From assembly GCA_032871835.1 (NCBI GenBank), contig CM065302.1:1053094-1117093 (forward strand): a DNA stretch of 64,000 nt, given 5' to 3'. The notes below the pieces were generated by a model. The model saw only the letters and a list, made by a program, of their open reading frames with translations. It had not been told where the DNA came from and made no database searches. A program made the translations under genes and the position numbers. Each line of letters opens with the position of its first letter. The first letter of the stretch is position 1. This document shows, one piece after another, positions 12,100 to 22,870 of this stretch. Source of the stretch: Dipteronia dyeriana. Taxonomy: Eukaryota > Streptophyta > Magnoliopsida > Sapindales > Sapindaceae.

Positions 12100-13685
12100 A
12101 TAAGGAGGGTTATATTAGTGATTATGGTAGATGGAATCAATAGAGGTAGGAGTGGTTGGTTAACTTGAGAAGAATTCCTTTTGATTGGGAAAAGAGTCAA
12201 TGGAATTGCTTTAAGAGATGGTTAGATTGCATTGTGGTGCGGAAAGATGTTGATTGAGGACACAATAACTTGGAGTTTCTCATCTTCTGGTATCTTCTAG
12301 GTTTTTTCTTTTAGAAATAAGTTGGAGGAGTCTGTCAGTGGTGGGTTGATTATTTCAACTTGCCATGGAAAGGTTGGTGCCCTCCGAAGATTGAATTCTT
12401 TACTTGGCAACTCCTTAAAGGAAAGGTGTTGGCAACAGATGTTCTTCAAAAGTTTGGTATGAGAGTGGACTTAGTTTGCAAGCTGTGTAAAAAGGATAAA
12501 CAGACAATGAATCACACTTTCATCCAAATGAGGATGTCAAAAGCTGGTGGGAGAGCTGAAGAGGATTATGTCCAGCACAGAGAAAAGCTAGAATATGAGA
12601 ACTGCAGCTTCTTGCAACTATTTGGACAATATGGGAGATAAGGAATGAAGTTTTGTTTAGAGGAAAAGAGGTTTGTGTTATGAAAGCTGTTGACATGGTG
12701 AAATTCAGAATGGTCTAGTGGTTCAAACATTTTGGGTGAGGTTCTAATGAACCGATTGATATATGGTGCTCAACTTGACATATTTGTGTGTGGACACAAG
12801 GCGCATGAAGGATCATTGTGCTAAAGCTTGGACCCCTTCGTTAGGCAATGTGTTGAAGTTTAACGTTGACGGCTCGGCTCTTGGAATGCCTGGGCTGGTA
12901 TAGGAGGGGTGTTTAGGGATTGTAGAGGCAAGGTTCTTTATATGTTCTCTTTTAATGTGGGTGTCAAAGATTCCAATGTGGCTGAAGTTATGGTCATCCA
13001 TAAAGCGGTGGACCTGTGTTGCTCTTCTCTACTGTGTGTCGGCCGCAAGATTGTTTTTGAAAGTGCTTCGAAGGTGGCGATTTTATGGATTAATGGTAAA
13101 GGGATTGAAAGTTATGCCCTTGTTCATTTCATGTATGATATTATGAGCAACTTGAAACTTCTTGATGGTGAGGTGAAGTTCATATCGAGAGCTTCCAATC
13201 AATTCACGGATAGTCTTGCAAAGCTCTACTGTGTGTCGGCTGCAAGATTGTTTTTGAAAGTGCTTCGAAGGTGGCGATTTTGTGGATTAATGGTAAAGGG
13301 ATTGAAAGTTATTCCCTTGTTCATTTCATGTATGATATTATGAGCAACTTGAAACTTCTTGATGGTGAGGTGAAGTTCAAATCGAGAGCTTCCAATCAAT
13401 TCACGGATAGTCTTGCAAAGCTTGGTTCAAATATGGGAGAGGATTTTATAGAGTGGGGGACCTTGGTTACTGATGCGTTTCGTCGTCTTTTGGGTGGTGT
13501 TGTTATCTTTGTTTCTGTTTCTTTTTTGTTTCTATCGTTTCTCCTGTTGTGGTTGTGGGGGTTGCCCTGTTTTTGGACTTCTCTGTCTTGGCTGCGTTTT
13601 TGCTTACGACTTGTTTGTTTTTGGTTTGGGTTTGGTGTTTGTTTTGTTGGCCTTTGGTTCATGAATAAATTAATGTTCAAAAAAA
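12100..13685 (+). mobile_element. L1-type LINE, 3' end (zf-RVT and RNase H) with poly(A)
   Basis: 12140-12230 matches the segment before the zinc-binding domain ('RRIPFDWEKSQWNCFKRWLD'). 12360-12530 is the reverse-transcriptase zinc-binding domain ('WPPK'-like 'WCPPKIEFFTWQLLKGKV', then 'CKLCKK' and a His). 12840-13440 is the plant-type RNase H ('KFNVDGSA', 'SNVAEVMVIHKAVDLC', 'SRASNQFTDSLAKL'). The 3' UTR ends in 'aataaattaatgttc' and an A-tract at 13679-13687. Upstream endonuclease and RT domains are absent, as expected of 5'-truncated LINE copies. Several stops lie within. Confidence 0.85.
13027..13420 (+). repeat. 197-bp tandem duplication inside the LINE RNase H
   Basis: 13027-13223 and 13224-13420 are near-identical, with only about four or five differences seen by eye. 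Both run from 'ctctactgtgtgtcgg' to 'agtcttgcaaag'. Because 197 is not a multiple of three, the second copy is read in another frame. Confidence 0.95.
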
Positions 13686-13753
13686 AATTCCATAACTTTT
13701 GGAAACCGGAGGGAGTATACTCCCACTCCCCTCTCTATCTTCATCTCTTTCCC

Positions 13754-13858
13754 ATGGCAGATTTACCACCAACTCTGTCAAGGAACAGTTCTGAATGCGA
13801 GGATACCTGTCCGTTTCCTTTTCAAACACATCAAGGCTGTGTTTTCAAGCTTTGAAAT
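13754..13858 (+). CDS. Short ORF of unknown nature (34 aa)
   Basis: An ATG at 13754 opens a 34-residue frame beginning MADLPPTLSRNSSE and holding four cysteines (C-x3-C, then two more), ending at TGA 13858. It lies just after the LINE tail, behind a pyrimidine-rich leader that could be a 5' UTR. No family was recognised. It could be a first exon, a gene fragment or chance. Nothing downstream before the copia LTR at 14167 extends it. Confidence 0.2.
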
Positions 13859-14166
13859 GAGTATGTTAATAAACTTGCAAGAACCTAGTGCATTAGTTTT
13901 GTTAAACTTTTCTAACATCAAGTTCAACCAAATGCAAAAGGAAAGTTTGACAAGATTTGAAGATTCATATGTACAGCTTGATTTTGATCACTGAAACATA
14001 AATTGCTTATAGATCCTGTGATCATTTTAGACTTGAACTTTTTAAGCCTTTAGTGTTTTTTATATATTATATAATTGCATGACCAAGTTAATTTGTTCAT
14101 CATTTTTAGTATCCACTGTGATTGTTACATGTACATTTAAATATTTATTAGAGGATATATTAATTG

Positions 14167-14634
14167 TGTTGTGATGTGACACCTGATTCATCGATATAAT
14201 CCACGTCAGCAAAACAGGAAAAGAGAGAAATAAGTTTGTTACATATTGTTATCGGAGCAATTGTTTTGTGAGGAAATTTTGTCTGTTTTGGTTAAAAGGT
14301 GTCTTCTAGAAGTTTTGGATGTATTCGAGAGATTTGGATTGGAGACAAAATTAGTTAATTCTCTGGCTGTTTGGTAGCTGAGAAACTAAGAGAGAGATTG
14401 AAAGAGTGCTGATAAATTGTACTCTGCATTTGTAATCAGTTCTCTGATTCATAGTGGATTGAATATTGCTCCTCAACTGGATACAAATTGTCATTTGACA
14501 ATCGAACCAGTAAAAATTCTTATCTCCTTTCTTTACTTTTAATCTTGATTCTATCATCTTCTAGCACAAATAATGGTGAGAATAAAACTTGATTACTGAT
14601 TTTGTTGATAGATTTGAGTTAGGAATCATTTCAA
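14167..14634 (+). mobile_element. Copia element C, 5' LTR
   Basis: It begins TGTTGTGATGTGACACC and ends just before a primer-binding site at about 14635-14650 (ttagtatcaaagctt). That site is a two-mismatch version of the usual tggtatcagagctt matching initiator tRNA-Met. Element C's gag start codon lies 80 bases further on. The left edge is inferred from the TG start; no 3' LTR exists for comparison. Confidence 0.65.
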
Positions 14635-14728
14635 ATTAGTATCAAAGCTTAGGTTAGGTAAAATCTAGATTCCTAGTTCTCGATTCGGTTAGTTTCCGTT
14701 ACGATTCGATTAGATCGAATTTGTAGAG

Positions 14729-15625
14729 ATGTCGACTAAGTTTGAGGTTGAGAAATTCACTGGTTCGAATGATTTCGGTCTTTGCAAAATTAAGATGAAG
14801 GCTGTCTTGGTAAAAGAAGATCTTGCTGCTGTATTAGATGGTGCCGATAAGCTTCCGACAACGTTGACGGCAGAAGAAAAAATTGAACTGCTTGAAAAGG
14901 CTTACGGTTCTCTGATTCTTGGCATAGGAGACAAAATTCTGAGAGAGGTAAAGAATGAGACAACAACTGCTAGAATTTGAGGTAAGCTTGAAACTCTTTA
15001 TATGTCTAAAGTTGTTCCAAATCGAATTCATTTGAAACATAAGTTTTTTGGTTTTAAAATGGATGAACAAAAGTCTTTAACTGATAATATGGATGAGTTT
15101 AAAAAGCTTATACAAGATCTTGAAAGTATGTCTATTACAGTGGATGATGAAGATCAAGCTATGATTCTGTTGAAATCTCTTCCTAAGTCCTATGCAAATT
15201 TTGTTGATACATTGAAATATAGTAGACAAACTCTTAAATTAGAAGAGATTAAGAGTGCTATAGATGCTAAGGATATTGAGAACAAAGCTAGTGGTAAATC
15301 AGATGCAGATGGCCTTATGGTGAGAGGAAGACCAGACAAAATACAATGGAAAAGAAATGGAAATGGTAATAGCAGATCCAGATCAAAGTCTAAGTCTAAG
15401 CCTAGAAGGTGGAGGTGTTATAATTGTCACAAGGAAGGTCACATTAGGCGTGATTGTCCAGAGAGGAAAAATAAGAAAAGACTAGAGAAAGAATCTGAAG
15501 ATAGAGATGCAGATGTGGCTTCTGATAGTTATGGTAGTGCAGATGTTCTAATTACCTCTGATAAGAAGTCAAACATGGAATTGGTGCTTGAATCGGGCTG
15601 TACTTTTCACATGGCATTTATTTGA
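14729..15625 (+). mobile_element. Copia element C: gag with CCHC zinc knuckle
   Basis: From the ATG at 14729 (MSTKFEVEKFTGSNDF) the frame encodes a copia gag. It stops once at 14978-14980 and continues from about 14981 through the UBN2-type capsid region ('KSLPKSYANFVDTLKY'). Next is a basic Ser/Arg/Lys stretch (15375-15405) and an intact nucleocapsid knuckle CYNCHKEGHIRRDC (C-x2-C-x4-H-x4-C) near 15417-15458. The protease follows with a damaged active site: the usual DSG reads ESG near 15592. Host family: RNA packaging and capsid assembly of Ty1/copia. Confidence 0.9.
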
Positions 15626-16756
15626 CACTTTCCAGAAGCTAGATGCTGGCAAAGTTTTGATGGGAAATGATGCTTGTAGCAATGTGGCTGATATTGGTGC
15701 TGTTAAACTGAAGCTACATGATGGTGTTGTCAGGACTTTGACAGATGTTAGATATGTTCCTGAACTTAAAAGAAATATGATTTCTTTAGGTGTGTTGGAT
15801 TCTAGTGGTTTTTGTTGTAAGGCTCAAAATGGTGTACTCAAGGTAACCAAGGGATCATTGGTTGATATGAAGGCTGAGAGGAAGAATGGTCTTTATTTGC
15901 TGAGTGGTGTTGCGGTTACAGGTTCAGCTGCAGTTCCTTCTCCAAAAATTAAAGACAAAACTTCTCTATGGCATAGACGATTAACTCATGTAAGTGAGAA
16001 GGGATTGTTAGAGCTTAGCAAGCAGGGATTGTTGTGTGGAGATAAGCTAGAGAAATTGACTTTTTGTGAGCATTGTGTATATGGAAAAATGTGCATGGTT
16101 AAATTCAAAGTTGCAAAGCATGTACAAATGGCATTTTGGATTATGTGCACTCTGATCTTTGGGGGCTTTCAAGGAATTCTTCACTTGGAGGTTGTAGATA
16201 TTTTATAAGCATAATAGATGATTATTCAAGAAGAGTTTGGATTTATTTTTTGAAAACTAAGGACGAAGCCTTGGATAAATTCAAAGAATGGAAGGTCATG
16301 ATAGAGAATCAAACCGGGAAAAAGGTAAAGAAGCTTAGAACTGATAACGGTCTTGAGTATATAAATGAAGACTTCAATAAGTATTGTAGAGACAAAGGTA
16401 TTGTAAGGCATAAGACTGTGAGGAAAACTCCTCAGCAGAATGGTCTTGCTGAAAGAATGAACAACACTATTCTTGAAAGGGTGAGAAGTATGTTGTATTG
16501 TTCTAAATTGCCAACAAAGTTTTGGGTAGAAACAGTTCACACTGCTGCTTACCTGATAAATAGAACTCATTCCTCAGCCATTGAGTTAAAATCACCATTG
16601 GAGAAATGGTCAGGTCACTCAGTAGATTATAGTAATCTGAAAGTGTTTGGCTATACAGTTTTTGTTCACACTAAGGAAGGAGGAAAACTAGATCCTAGAG
16701 CTATTAAGTGTATTTTCCTTGGATATCCAGATGGTGTGAAGGGGTATTCAAAGTAA
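15588..16756 (+). mobile_element. Copia element C: protease tail and integrase, truncated before RT
   Basis: Frame-shifted from gag at about 15600. It covers the protease C-terminus ('LTDVRYVPELKRNMISLG'), the integrase HHCC zinc finger ('LWHRRLTHVSEKGLLELS', 'CEHCVYGK') and the DDE core ('SIIDDYSRRVWIYFLKTKDE', 'LRTDNGLEYINEDF', 'KTPQQNGLAERMN'), ending at 'FLGYPDGVKGYSK'. A frameshift lies near 16130-16205. Coding stops at 16756 and no reverse transcriptase, RNase H or 3' LTR follows, so the 3' half has been lost. Confidence 0.9.
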
Positions 16757-17221
16757 ATAGTGATGAAAATACTAAAAGAACAGAGAAGAAGAGTTGCAAT
16801 TGCAGCTTCTTTTAGTATTTACTTCAATTCTACAGTAAATACAGTAAATATTAAAAGAACATACAAGAAGAGTTGTAATTCTGCAGCTTCATTAATTTTT
16901 TGATCTTAGTACTCATATTCATATAGCTAGAAATCGAAATAAATGAATGAATATAATTATAGGGTGACTTTCCACAGACAAACGATCATAAAATCTGTAT
17001 GCCAGAAAATATAATATAGAGTATAGGTATAAATATACTTGTCAAGGAAAATGAAGTTGGAAAAAAAAAAAGATGAGGAGGAAAACCTCTTTTTCACAGT
17101 CAACGGTAGAAAGTGATGACAAGCTTTCCTAGTCAATAATCAGCTAATTATTAACATTTATATTCAACGTAATAGAAGATTCGAAGAGAAGCCTGAGATT
17201 TGATTTCTTAATTAGTTTGGT
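16757..17221. repeat. Degenerate ~75-bp tandem duplication at the copia C breakpoint; otherwise no gene
   Basis: 'aatactaaaagaacagagaa' with 'gaagagttgcaatt' and 'gcagcttc' at about 16768-16815 recurs at about 16846-16890 ('aatattaaaagaacatacaa', 'gaagagttgtaatt', 'gcagcttc'). The rest of the interval is AT-rich with nothing recognised. Confidence 0.6.
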
Positions 17222-17455
17222 GGTGTTTAGAACAATTTTTAAAAATGTTTTTCAATTTTCTAAAATAAAATAAAAATTAATTTTGTTTGTTTATATGTTT
17301 TACAAAACTGTTTATGGAAAAAGACAAGATTTCAAAAAAGTTAAAACAAGTTTTTATCATTTTTTACTATTTTTAAAAACATTATTTCGAAACAAACAGT
17401 AGCTCTTCCCATTAAATTATTTTATCCATTTTAAAAACAACAATCAAACACTTGT
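17222..17455. mobile_element. Possible small foldback MITE
   Basis: The left end 'gtgtttagaacaattttta' is matched imperfectly by the reverse complement of the right end 'taaaaacaacaatcaaacac'. The interior is AT-rich with no coding. No target duplication was confirmed. Confidence 0.35.
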
Positions 17456-18014
17456 ATATCAGTTTTCGTTTTAATAAATTACTTTTATAAAATATTATAA
17501 AATATATTATATTTTTAAAAATATCATTTGTAAAATATGATTTCTATTTTAAAAAATAATTAAAATATCATTTAAAAACGGACGTTTTTTGTTTTAATTA
17601 TTATTGGTTTTGTTTAGTAAATAGTGCATGCTGTGTTTGTGTCGGGGACTCGGGGGTGGTGGTGTAGGGTCTGTCCGTGTGTAGTGGGTGGACGGTGGTG
17701 GTGGTGGTGGGTCTCTGTCTCTGTGAGTGATTGAAACGATGTATGTTTGACCACAACTAAGTCTATCTTAATTTCAAGCGGGGAAAAGGCTGCCTCATCA
17801 ATTTGTGGGACCAATTATGTTATTGATCATGATCTTACATGACATTTAATTTATAACTAAAGATATTGCACTAATTGACGTGATGAATTTGGTCAATACA
17901 TTCTTCTAAGAATTACATACCTAGCTATATATCTTTGAGATTGTTGATTGATTAAAAATAATTGTTGTCTACCTAGTCCTGCTATCCCTACTCGTTAAGT
18001 ATCATGACCTATAA
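17456..18014. other. Gene-free interval with a GT/GGT-rich patch
   Basis: About 17637-17720 is unusually G-rich for this region, with a (ggt)n run near 17694-17710. The open frame on its minus strand is low-complexity (His/Pro runs). The rest is AT-rich with nothing recognised. Confidence 0.5.
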
Positions 18015-18311
18015 GGGTATGTTTGGTAGGAAAAAAAAAAGGAGAGGAAAGAAATGGTGGAGGAAAAAAAAGAAGAAGAAAATAGAGAAATATATGTTTA
18101 GTATGAAGAAAGAATGGAAAGAAGAAAAAAATAGAAGGAAATTTTTTTAGATGGAGCCCATCAATTTTAATCCTTTTAAACCGGAAAGAAAATGGAAAGA
18201 AGAAAAGGATTGATTTTTAGTTTAATTGAAATTATAAATTTACCCCTTTTTATTCCTCATAATTAAAAAAAACAAGTAAATTTGTTCAATTTGATATGAT
18301 GGCCCATATTA

Positions 18312-18553
18312 AGTGTCCATTTAGAAGAGTTTGTCTACCGACTAAAATAGCTTTTAATAACTCTAAAATGTCTAACTCTATCATTTAAAATAGCTTTTGA
18401 ATATTTTGATTATTCTATCATTTAAAAATATTTTTTCTAGTTGACAACAAAACGACCAACATCTTCCTATTAAAAGCTCTACTTGTAAAAAGATCTATTT
18501 TAAAAGATCTACTCCTAAAAAATCTATATAAAAAAGCTCTTTCAAACGAAGTC
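18312..18553. mobile_element. Possible small hAT-like MITE inside the PIF-like element
   Basis: The end 'gtccatttagaagagtttg' is echoed by the reverse complement of 'aaagctctttcaaacgaagtc'. Repeated 'aaaatagctttt' and 'aaagctct' words lie between. Target duplication not established. Confidence 0.3.
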
Positions 18554-19612
18554 TAAAGCTCTTACTAGTGAATATTTGACTTATGTTGTTGGTTATATAT
18601 ATATAATTTGGGATATCTTAACCCAAAGTGGGAGAAATGAAAATTATCCTATACATTTTGTCAATTTATGACTCACATAACATTTACCTAAAAAAAATCC
18701 CATCTAAAATTAAAATTGAAACATTTTTTTTTTAAAAAAAGATATAGTTCAACTAGAAAAAACAACTTAAAATTTCTTTTTTAAAATAACCGGTAAAACA
18801 TAATCACTACAAGAAATACTATTATTTACTACGGGTGATGCCCGTTGTAGAAGCGTAACGACTACGGGTATCGCCCGTTACAACGCCCGTCATATGCGAG
18901 GTTGTGATAGATAATGATGAATTTCGACTACGGACTTTATCCGTGATAAATATGCTCAACTATAACGGACATCGACCGTAATGGATCGCGTTTCGACTAC
19001 TGACTACATCCGTGATAAACAGACTCAACTACAACATGCATCGACCATAGTGAATCATATTTCGACTACTAATTATGTCCTTGATAAATAGACTCAACTA
19101 CAACGAGAATCGACCGTAGTGAATTGTCTTTCAACTACGGATTATATTCGCGATAAATAGACTCAACTACAACATGTATTGTCCGTAGTGAATTAGATAA
19201 TTATTTTAATAATTTATTATTTATAACATTCTATGTCCGTAGTATATGATTTTTTAAAGAAAAAAAAATATGATTAACCGACTATATATATATAATTGTA
19301 ATTTGAATTTTTAGAATCTATTATCACATTAAAATTGTTATCATTATAGACACGGATATATCAATAAATGACCATATATATATAATAATAATAAAAGTAA
19401 TGTCGCCAAAACATCCAACAAAACAACAATGAACCAATAAGCAAGAACAAATAGCCACTTTGTTGAAGAGCTGCTAATGTGATCTATTCTCCAATGAACA
19501 CAGATTATAGAAGGACTAGGCAACAATTACAAGAAAAAAATCCCAATAAAATAATTACATTGGCAATTTCATTTCGAGTATACAATTCAATGTTTAAAAT
19601 AGAAAACATTAC

Positions 19613-19661
19613 TTTCTTCCTCGGCCGACTCTTCCTTGCAGCTTCTCGATTCTGAGCCAGC
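19613..19661 (-). pseudogene. Captured TGA bZIP exon: basic region
   Basis: On the minus strand an acceptor (catag) at 19662-19666 leads into a 49-nt exon translating LAQNREAARKSRPRKK, ended by a gtaatg donor. This is the DNA-contacting basic region of TGA-class bZIP factors (N-x7-R with NREAARKSR intact), with exactly the exon boundaries I know from this gene class. One position differs: Pro where Leu is usual (SRLRKK). The following exon, with the leucine zipper start (AYVQQLE in the family), is not present, so no dimerising protein could be made. The parent gene is not in the window. Confidence 0.85.
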
Positions 19662-20114
19662 CTATGATGAACCTACCGTATAGGCGAATAGTAAGCAAAT
19701 GACATTAGAATTAGCCATCCAACCAAAAAAAATGATCTAAAACCATACCATTTCTTTAAAAAAAAAATCGGATATAGTTAATTCAACAAATTATTGATAA
19801 TTATCCCAGCCATAGATTAATCAGCTGATTCATTACCATGCCATATAGTTTCAAATAATCAGTGGATTGATACTCCATATTAGCAATGGTCACCATATTG
19901 ATCAGCCAACAAAAGTCATAACCAAAAATTCCTAAAATTCTAAAACATCTACCAAAAGTTTTATACAAAAAAAAATGGCGATAAATTCTCAAATACAACG
20001 ATGACCCACCATTAAGCCAAAAGATTCCCAAAATATGTATACAGGTAAAAAGAAAAAAGAGGACATACATGAAAGAAAGACACGAAAAAAAAATCAAGAA
20101 AGAGACAAAGGAAC

Positions 20115-20224
20115 CTGGTTTTTACCATCACTGTCAATATCTGTAGAAGTGTCGTCAGCCATGTCAGCCATCTGACTCACCCCAGTTCTCAATATGCCCA
20201 TTTCCCAACGATGAACCAATCGTT
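20115..20224 (-). pseudogene. Captured TGA bZIP exon, downstream part (split by hAT)
   Basis: Read on the minus strand from 20224: 'GTTIGSSLGNGHIENWGES', then, after a 1-2-nt frame slip, 'MADMADDTSTDIDSDGKNQ', ending at a CAG|gt donor at 20115. The IENWG and DTSTDxD..DKNQ words are typical of the region before the basic domain in TGA2/TGA10-like factors. The exon that should encode the segment ending in 'DQKTLRR' was not found between here and 19661. The frame slip shows that the captured copy is not under protein-level selection. Confidence 0.8.
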
Positions 20225-20232
20225 GTTCCTTT

Positions 20233-21359
20233 TAGTGGTGTAAAAATGGACTGGCCCGGCCCATTAGGGACGGCCTGGCCAGTCCATTTCTGGAAACAGG
20301 CCTGGCTGGGCCTTGCACGCGACGGTGTCGCGGGCCGGCCCGGCCAGGCCTGTTTCCAGAGAAGCAGGCCCCGCACGGCACGCCGGCCTGCCTGCCTCAG
20401 GCGGGCCGTGCCAGGGCGGCCCGCCGCGCCTCTGGCGGGCCGGGCGGGCCAGGCCTAACGGGCCTGGTCCGGCGGGTTAGTTTTTTGGTCCAATTTTTTT
20501 TCCAAATTACGTTTTTTTTGGATTTAGGGTATAGGGTTTTGGATTTATAGTTTATGGTTAAGGGTTTAGAATTTAAAATGAATGAAGAGAACGAACAATT
20601 ATTAGGATTTGAAATGAATAAAGAGAACGAACAATTTTTTAATTATTTATTTATTTTTCACTTATGTAATTCATTAATACATATCTACATGATTGCCTCA
20701 TTAAAACCTTACCAAGAAAAACCCAGTGGGATAAAAACTTGGTAAGGGAAAAAGAGTGCAACCGTTTTACAACTTACAAGTAAATAATAAATACATATGT
20801 AAAAGTATAACCTAGTTCTGACCCTGGCCACTACCTGAAGGGTCATCAATATATAGATTGTCGAAATTTAGATTAAGTTCTTTATCTACAGTTAGATTTT
20901 GTAACATTTTTTTAGCATGCTCCCAATCCCGAAGGCATGTTAATACCTCCACCTTTTTTTAAAATGGATGGAAGTATTTATAGAAAAATTTGATTTGTGG
21001 GTCAAAATGTAATTTAAAAGATTGTAGGGGGGTTTTGGTAATTTTTATTTCCTCCAACGGCTAGAAATCAATTCCAGCCGTGGGAGGTTTTTTGAAAAAA
21101 AAAAAAAAAAAAAAAAAAAATTGGGCCGAACGGATAGGCTGATGGGTCCGCCGGGCCGGTCCGACTGGTCTGGCACGCCGGATTGGCGTGCCAGGCAGGC
21201 CGGCCTGCCGGGCCTCCTCCCAGCGGCCTGACATGCGGCCCGTCCCGGGTCTGGCCTTGGCCTGGCCCTCTTTCTTCACGGGCCGTTCCCAGAACGGCCC
21301 GTGAACTTCCTGGGCCGGCCGGACCAGGACGGTCCGGCCGGCCCATTTTTACACCACTA
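20233..21359 (-). mobile_element. GC-rich hAT element inside the captured exon
   Basis: The termini tagtggtgtaaaaatgg (20233) and ccatttttacaccacta (ending at 21359) are perfect inverted repeats. The 8-bp target duplication GTTCCTTT flanks both sides (20225-20232, 21360-21367), which is diagnostic of hAT. The outer ~250 bases on each side are strongly GC-rich, built of ggcc/ccgg words, in contrast to the AT-rich surroundings. The centre holds a transposase tail on the minus strand (separate entry) and the 'acccagtgggataaaaactt' segment often seen next to hAT transposase 3' ends. Confidence 0.93.
20812..20950 (-). pseudogene. hAT transposase C-terminal remnant
   Basis: A minus-strand frame of about 46 codons, open to the TAG at 20812, reads 'EVLTCLRDWEHAKKMLQNLT' and then 'NLYIDDPSGSG'. 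The 'ALxCLxDW' segment is the usual C-terminal end of RICESLEEPER/DAYSLEEPER-type hAT transposases, just after the dimerisation domain. The zf-BED, catalytic and most of the dimerisation regions are missing, so this 1.1-kb element is a deletion derivative that would need transposase from elsewhere. It fixes the element's own orientation as minus. Confidence 0.7.
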
Positions 21360-21412
21360 GTTCCTTTTAGGATTATGAATTGCCCTGTATCCAAACATCC
21401 TGTTGTAGACAC
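21360..21412 (-). pseudogene. Captured TGA bZIP exon, upstream part
   Basis: The minus strand reads 'STTGCLDTGQFIILKGT' up to the hAT target duplication. The 'CLDTGQ...KGT' phrase belongs to the N-terminal region of TGA2.1/TGA10-type factors and runs on in frame with 20224-20115 when the 1127-bp hAT and one GTTCCTTT copy are removed. The exon start further upstream was not resolved. Confidence 0.75.
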
Positions 21413-22469
21413 TATCTCTGTTCCACATCCAATTCCAATGTTATGTTCATAAAAGCAAATATCAATTCAGAAACCAACCAACAAAACACAAGCATGTTAG
21501 GTGGGTGTGGATATGAGTACCGAAAAGGTTGTTCAAGCTCTCCAAGGTCCGGGTATCAAAAGACACAATCCTCAAGCTACAGTAAAGTAGGGAAAGTGCA
21601 ATACAAGAGTGATTAAGTATACCCAAAACAAGCCTAAGGAACTCCCTATGTAGACAAACACATATCAAGACCTCATTTTTATTTAATTTTAAATACAAAA
21701 AAATTGGAAAAACGATCAAAGCAATAGATAACACTAGACGGCGACAACTTTGACCTTCATTTTTTTTTATTGTTTGGGGACAAGATGAAAACAATAGATA
21801 AATCAATTCAGTTGAAAACACTAATACTAACTATTAAGCAGAGATATATGACTTTCATTTATCAGAGTACCTAATAGCAAGCTAATATATGGACATATGG
21901 TACCTGAAGGCATCGAACATATATCTCTACATACACAGATCAGAACATGATATCCACAGCGCTGACCAACCTACAACACAATACAAAATTTGTTTGTTCA
22001 GTGGCTACAAAGACTAATGTTCTAATATACAAAATAGCAACCAGAAAAAAACTTAAAATCTTTCAATTTACTTAACACCAATAACGAATAGATAAGGGAT
22101 GTTTAGGCCATCTCAAAGAGATATAACTGAACAATAAATTAAAATGATTAAAATAGATTCACACAAAGATATATATGAATTTATCCACAGATGTGTACTT
22201 CTATTATAATTAAAAAATCACTAAAACTCTTAATGAATAACTTATTTACACAAAAACATGTCATCTGATAACACTTTATATCAAACAAACATAGACTGAA
22301 GAAAACAAATTAAGTCGGCCTCTCAACTCAGCATATGAACAAACTGGGTTTAACTTGATAAAAAAAAGTGCATGTAAAAGAGCTTCATTTATAATAAAGT
22401 GAGATATTATGAAATGACTTTACTCGATCAAATGATAAATGAAATAGCTAGGTCAATAACTTCTGTCTT

Positions 22470-22870
22470 CCTTTAGAGTGCTCGATCATGATTACGTCCT
22501 CCCCAACTTTGGCATGTTCGACGGTGTTCTTCAATGAATATGGAATCGTCTCCTCCGAATCCCCCACTTTTTCAATTCTGTGAAATTGTAAAAGCTTGAG
22601 AGAATTTTGAGCTTTAAAAAAAAAAAGGTTTAAATGATTAAAAAGAAATTTGATCAAACCTGTTTAATAGATCAAACAACAGAGGTGCGTAGCTTGAACA
22701 CGCAGGATCTTCTAATCAGCGACGGCAATTACGACGTCACAGAGCATCTGAGATAGAGATTAGAGACCGAGAGAAATTAGAGAAGCAAAATCAGAAATAA
22801 CAATCAAGGAGAAACGAAAGAGAGAACAAATTGAGAAAGCAATCGGACACTGGAATGAAATTGGGGAAAA
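22470..22870 (-). pseudogene. Further captured exon-like sequence (5' UTR-like and one open exon)
   Basis: On the minus strand 22870-22668 is pyrimidine-rich, like a plant 5' UTR, with a possible donor (aaacag|gtttga) near 22665. A second open block at 22586-22470 follows a good acceptor (tttcacag) and reads 'GDSEETIPYSLKNTVEHAKV'. I do not recognise this peptide. Its position and strand fit the 5' part of the same captured gene, but it could come from a second gene. Confidence 0.35.

Noticed and set aside
19801..20097. 98-codon hydrophobic minus-strand frame inside the CACTA element
   Set aside because: It lies between two captured exons bounded by splice signals and is intron sequence; its Phe/Leu-rich translation reflects T-rich DNA.
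20164..20458. Pro/Gly/Arg-rich frames in the GC-rich hAT arms
   Set aside because: They come from ggcc/ccgg repeats in the element's subterminal region and partly overlap the captured TGA exon.
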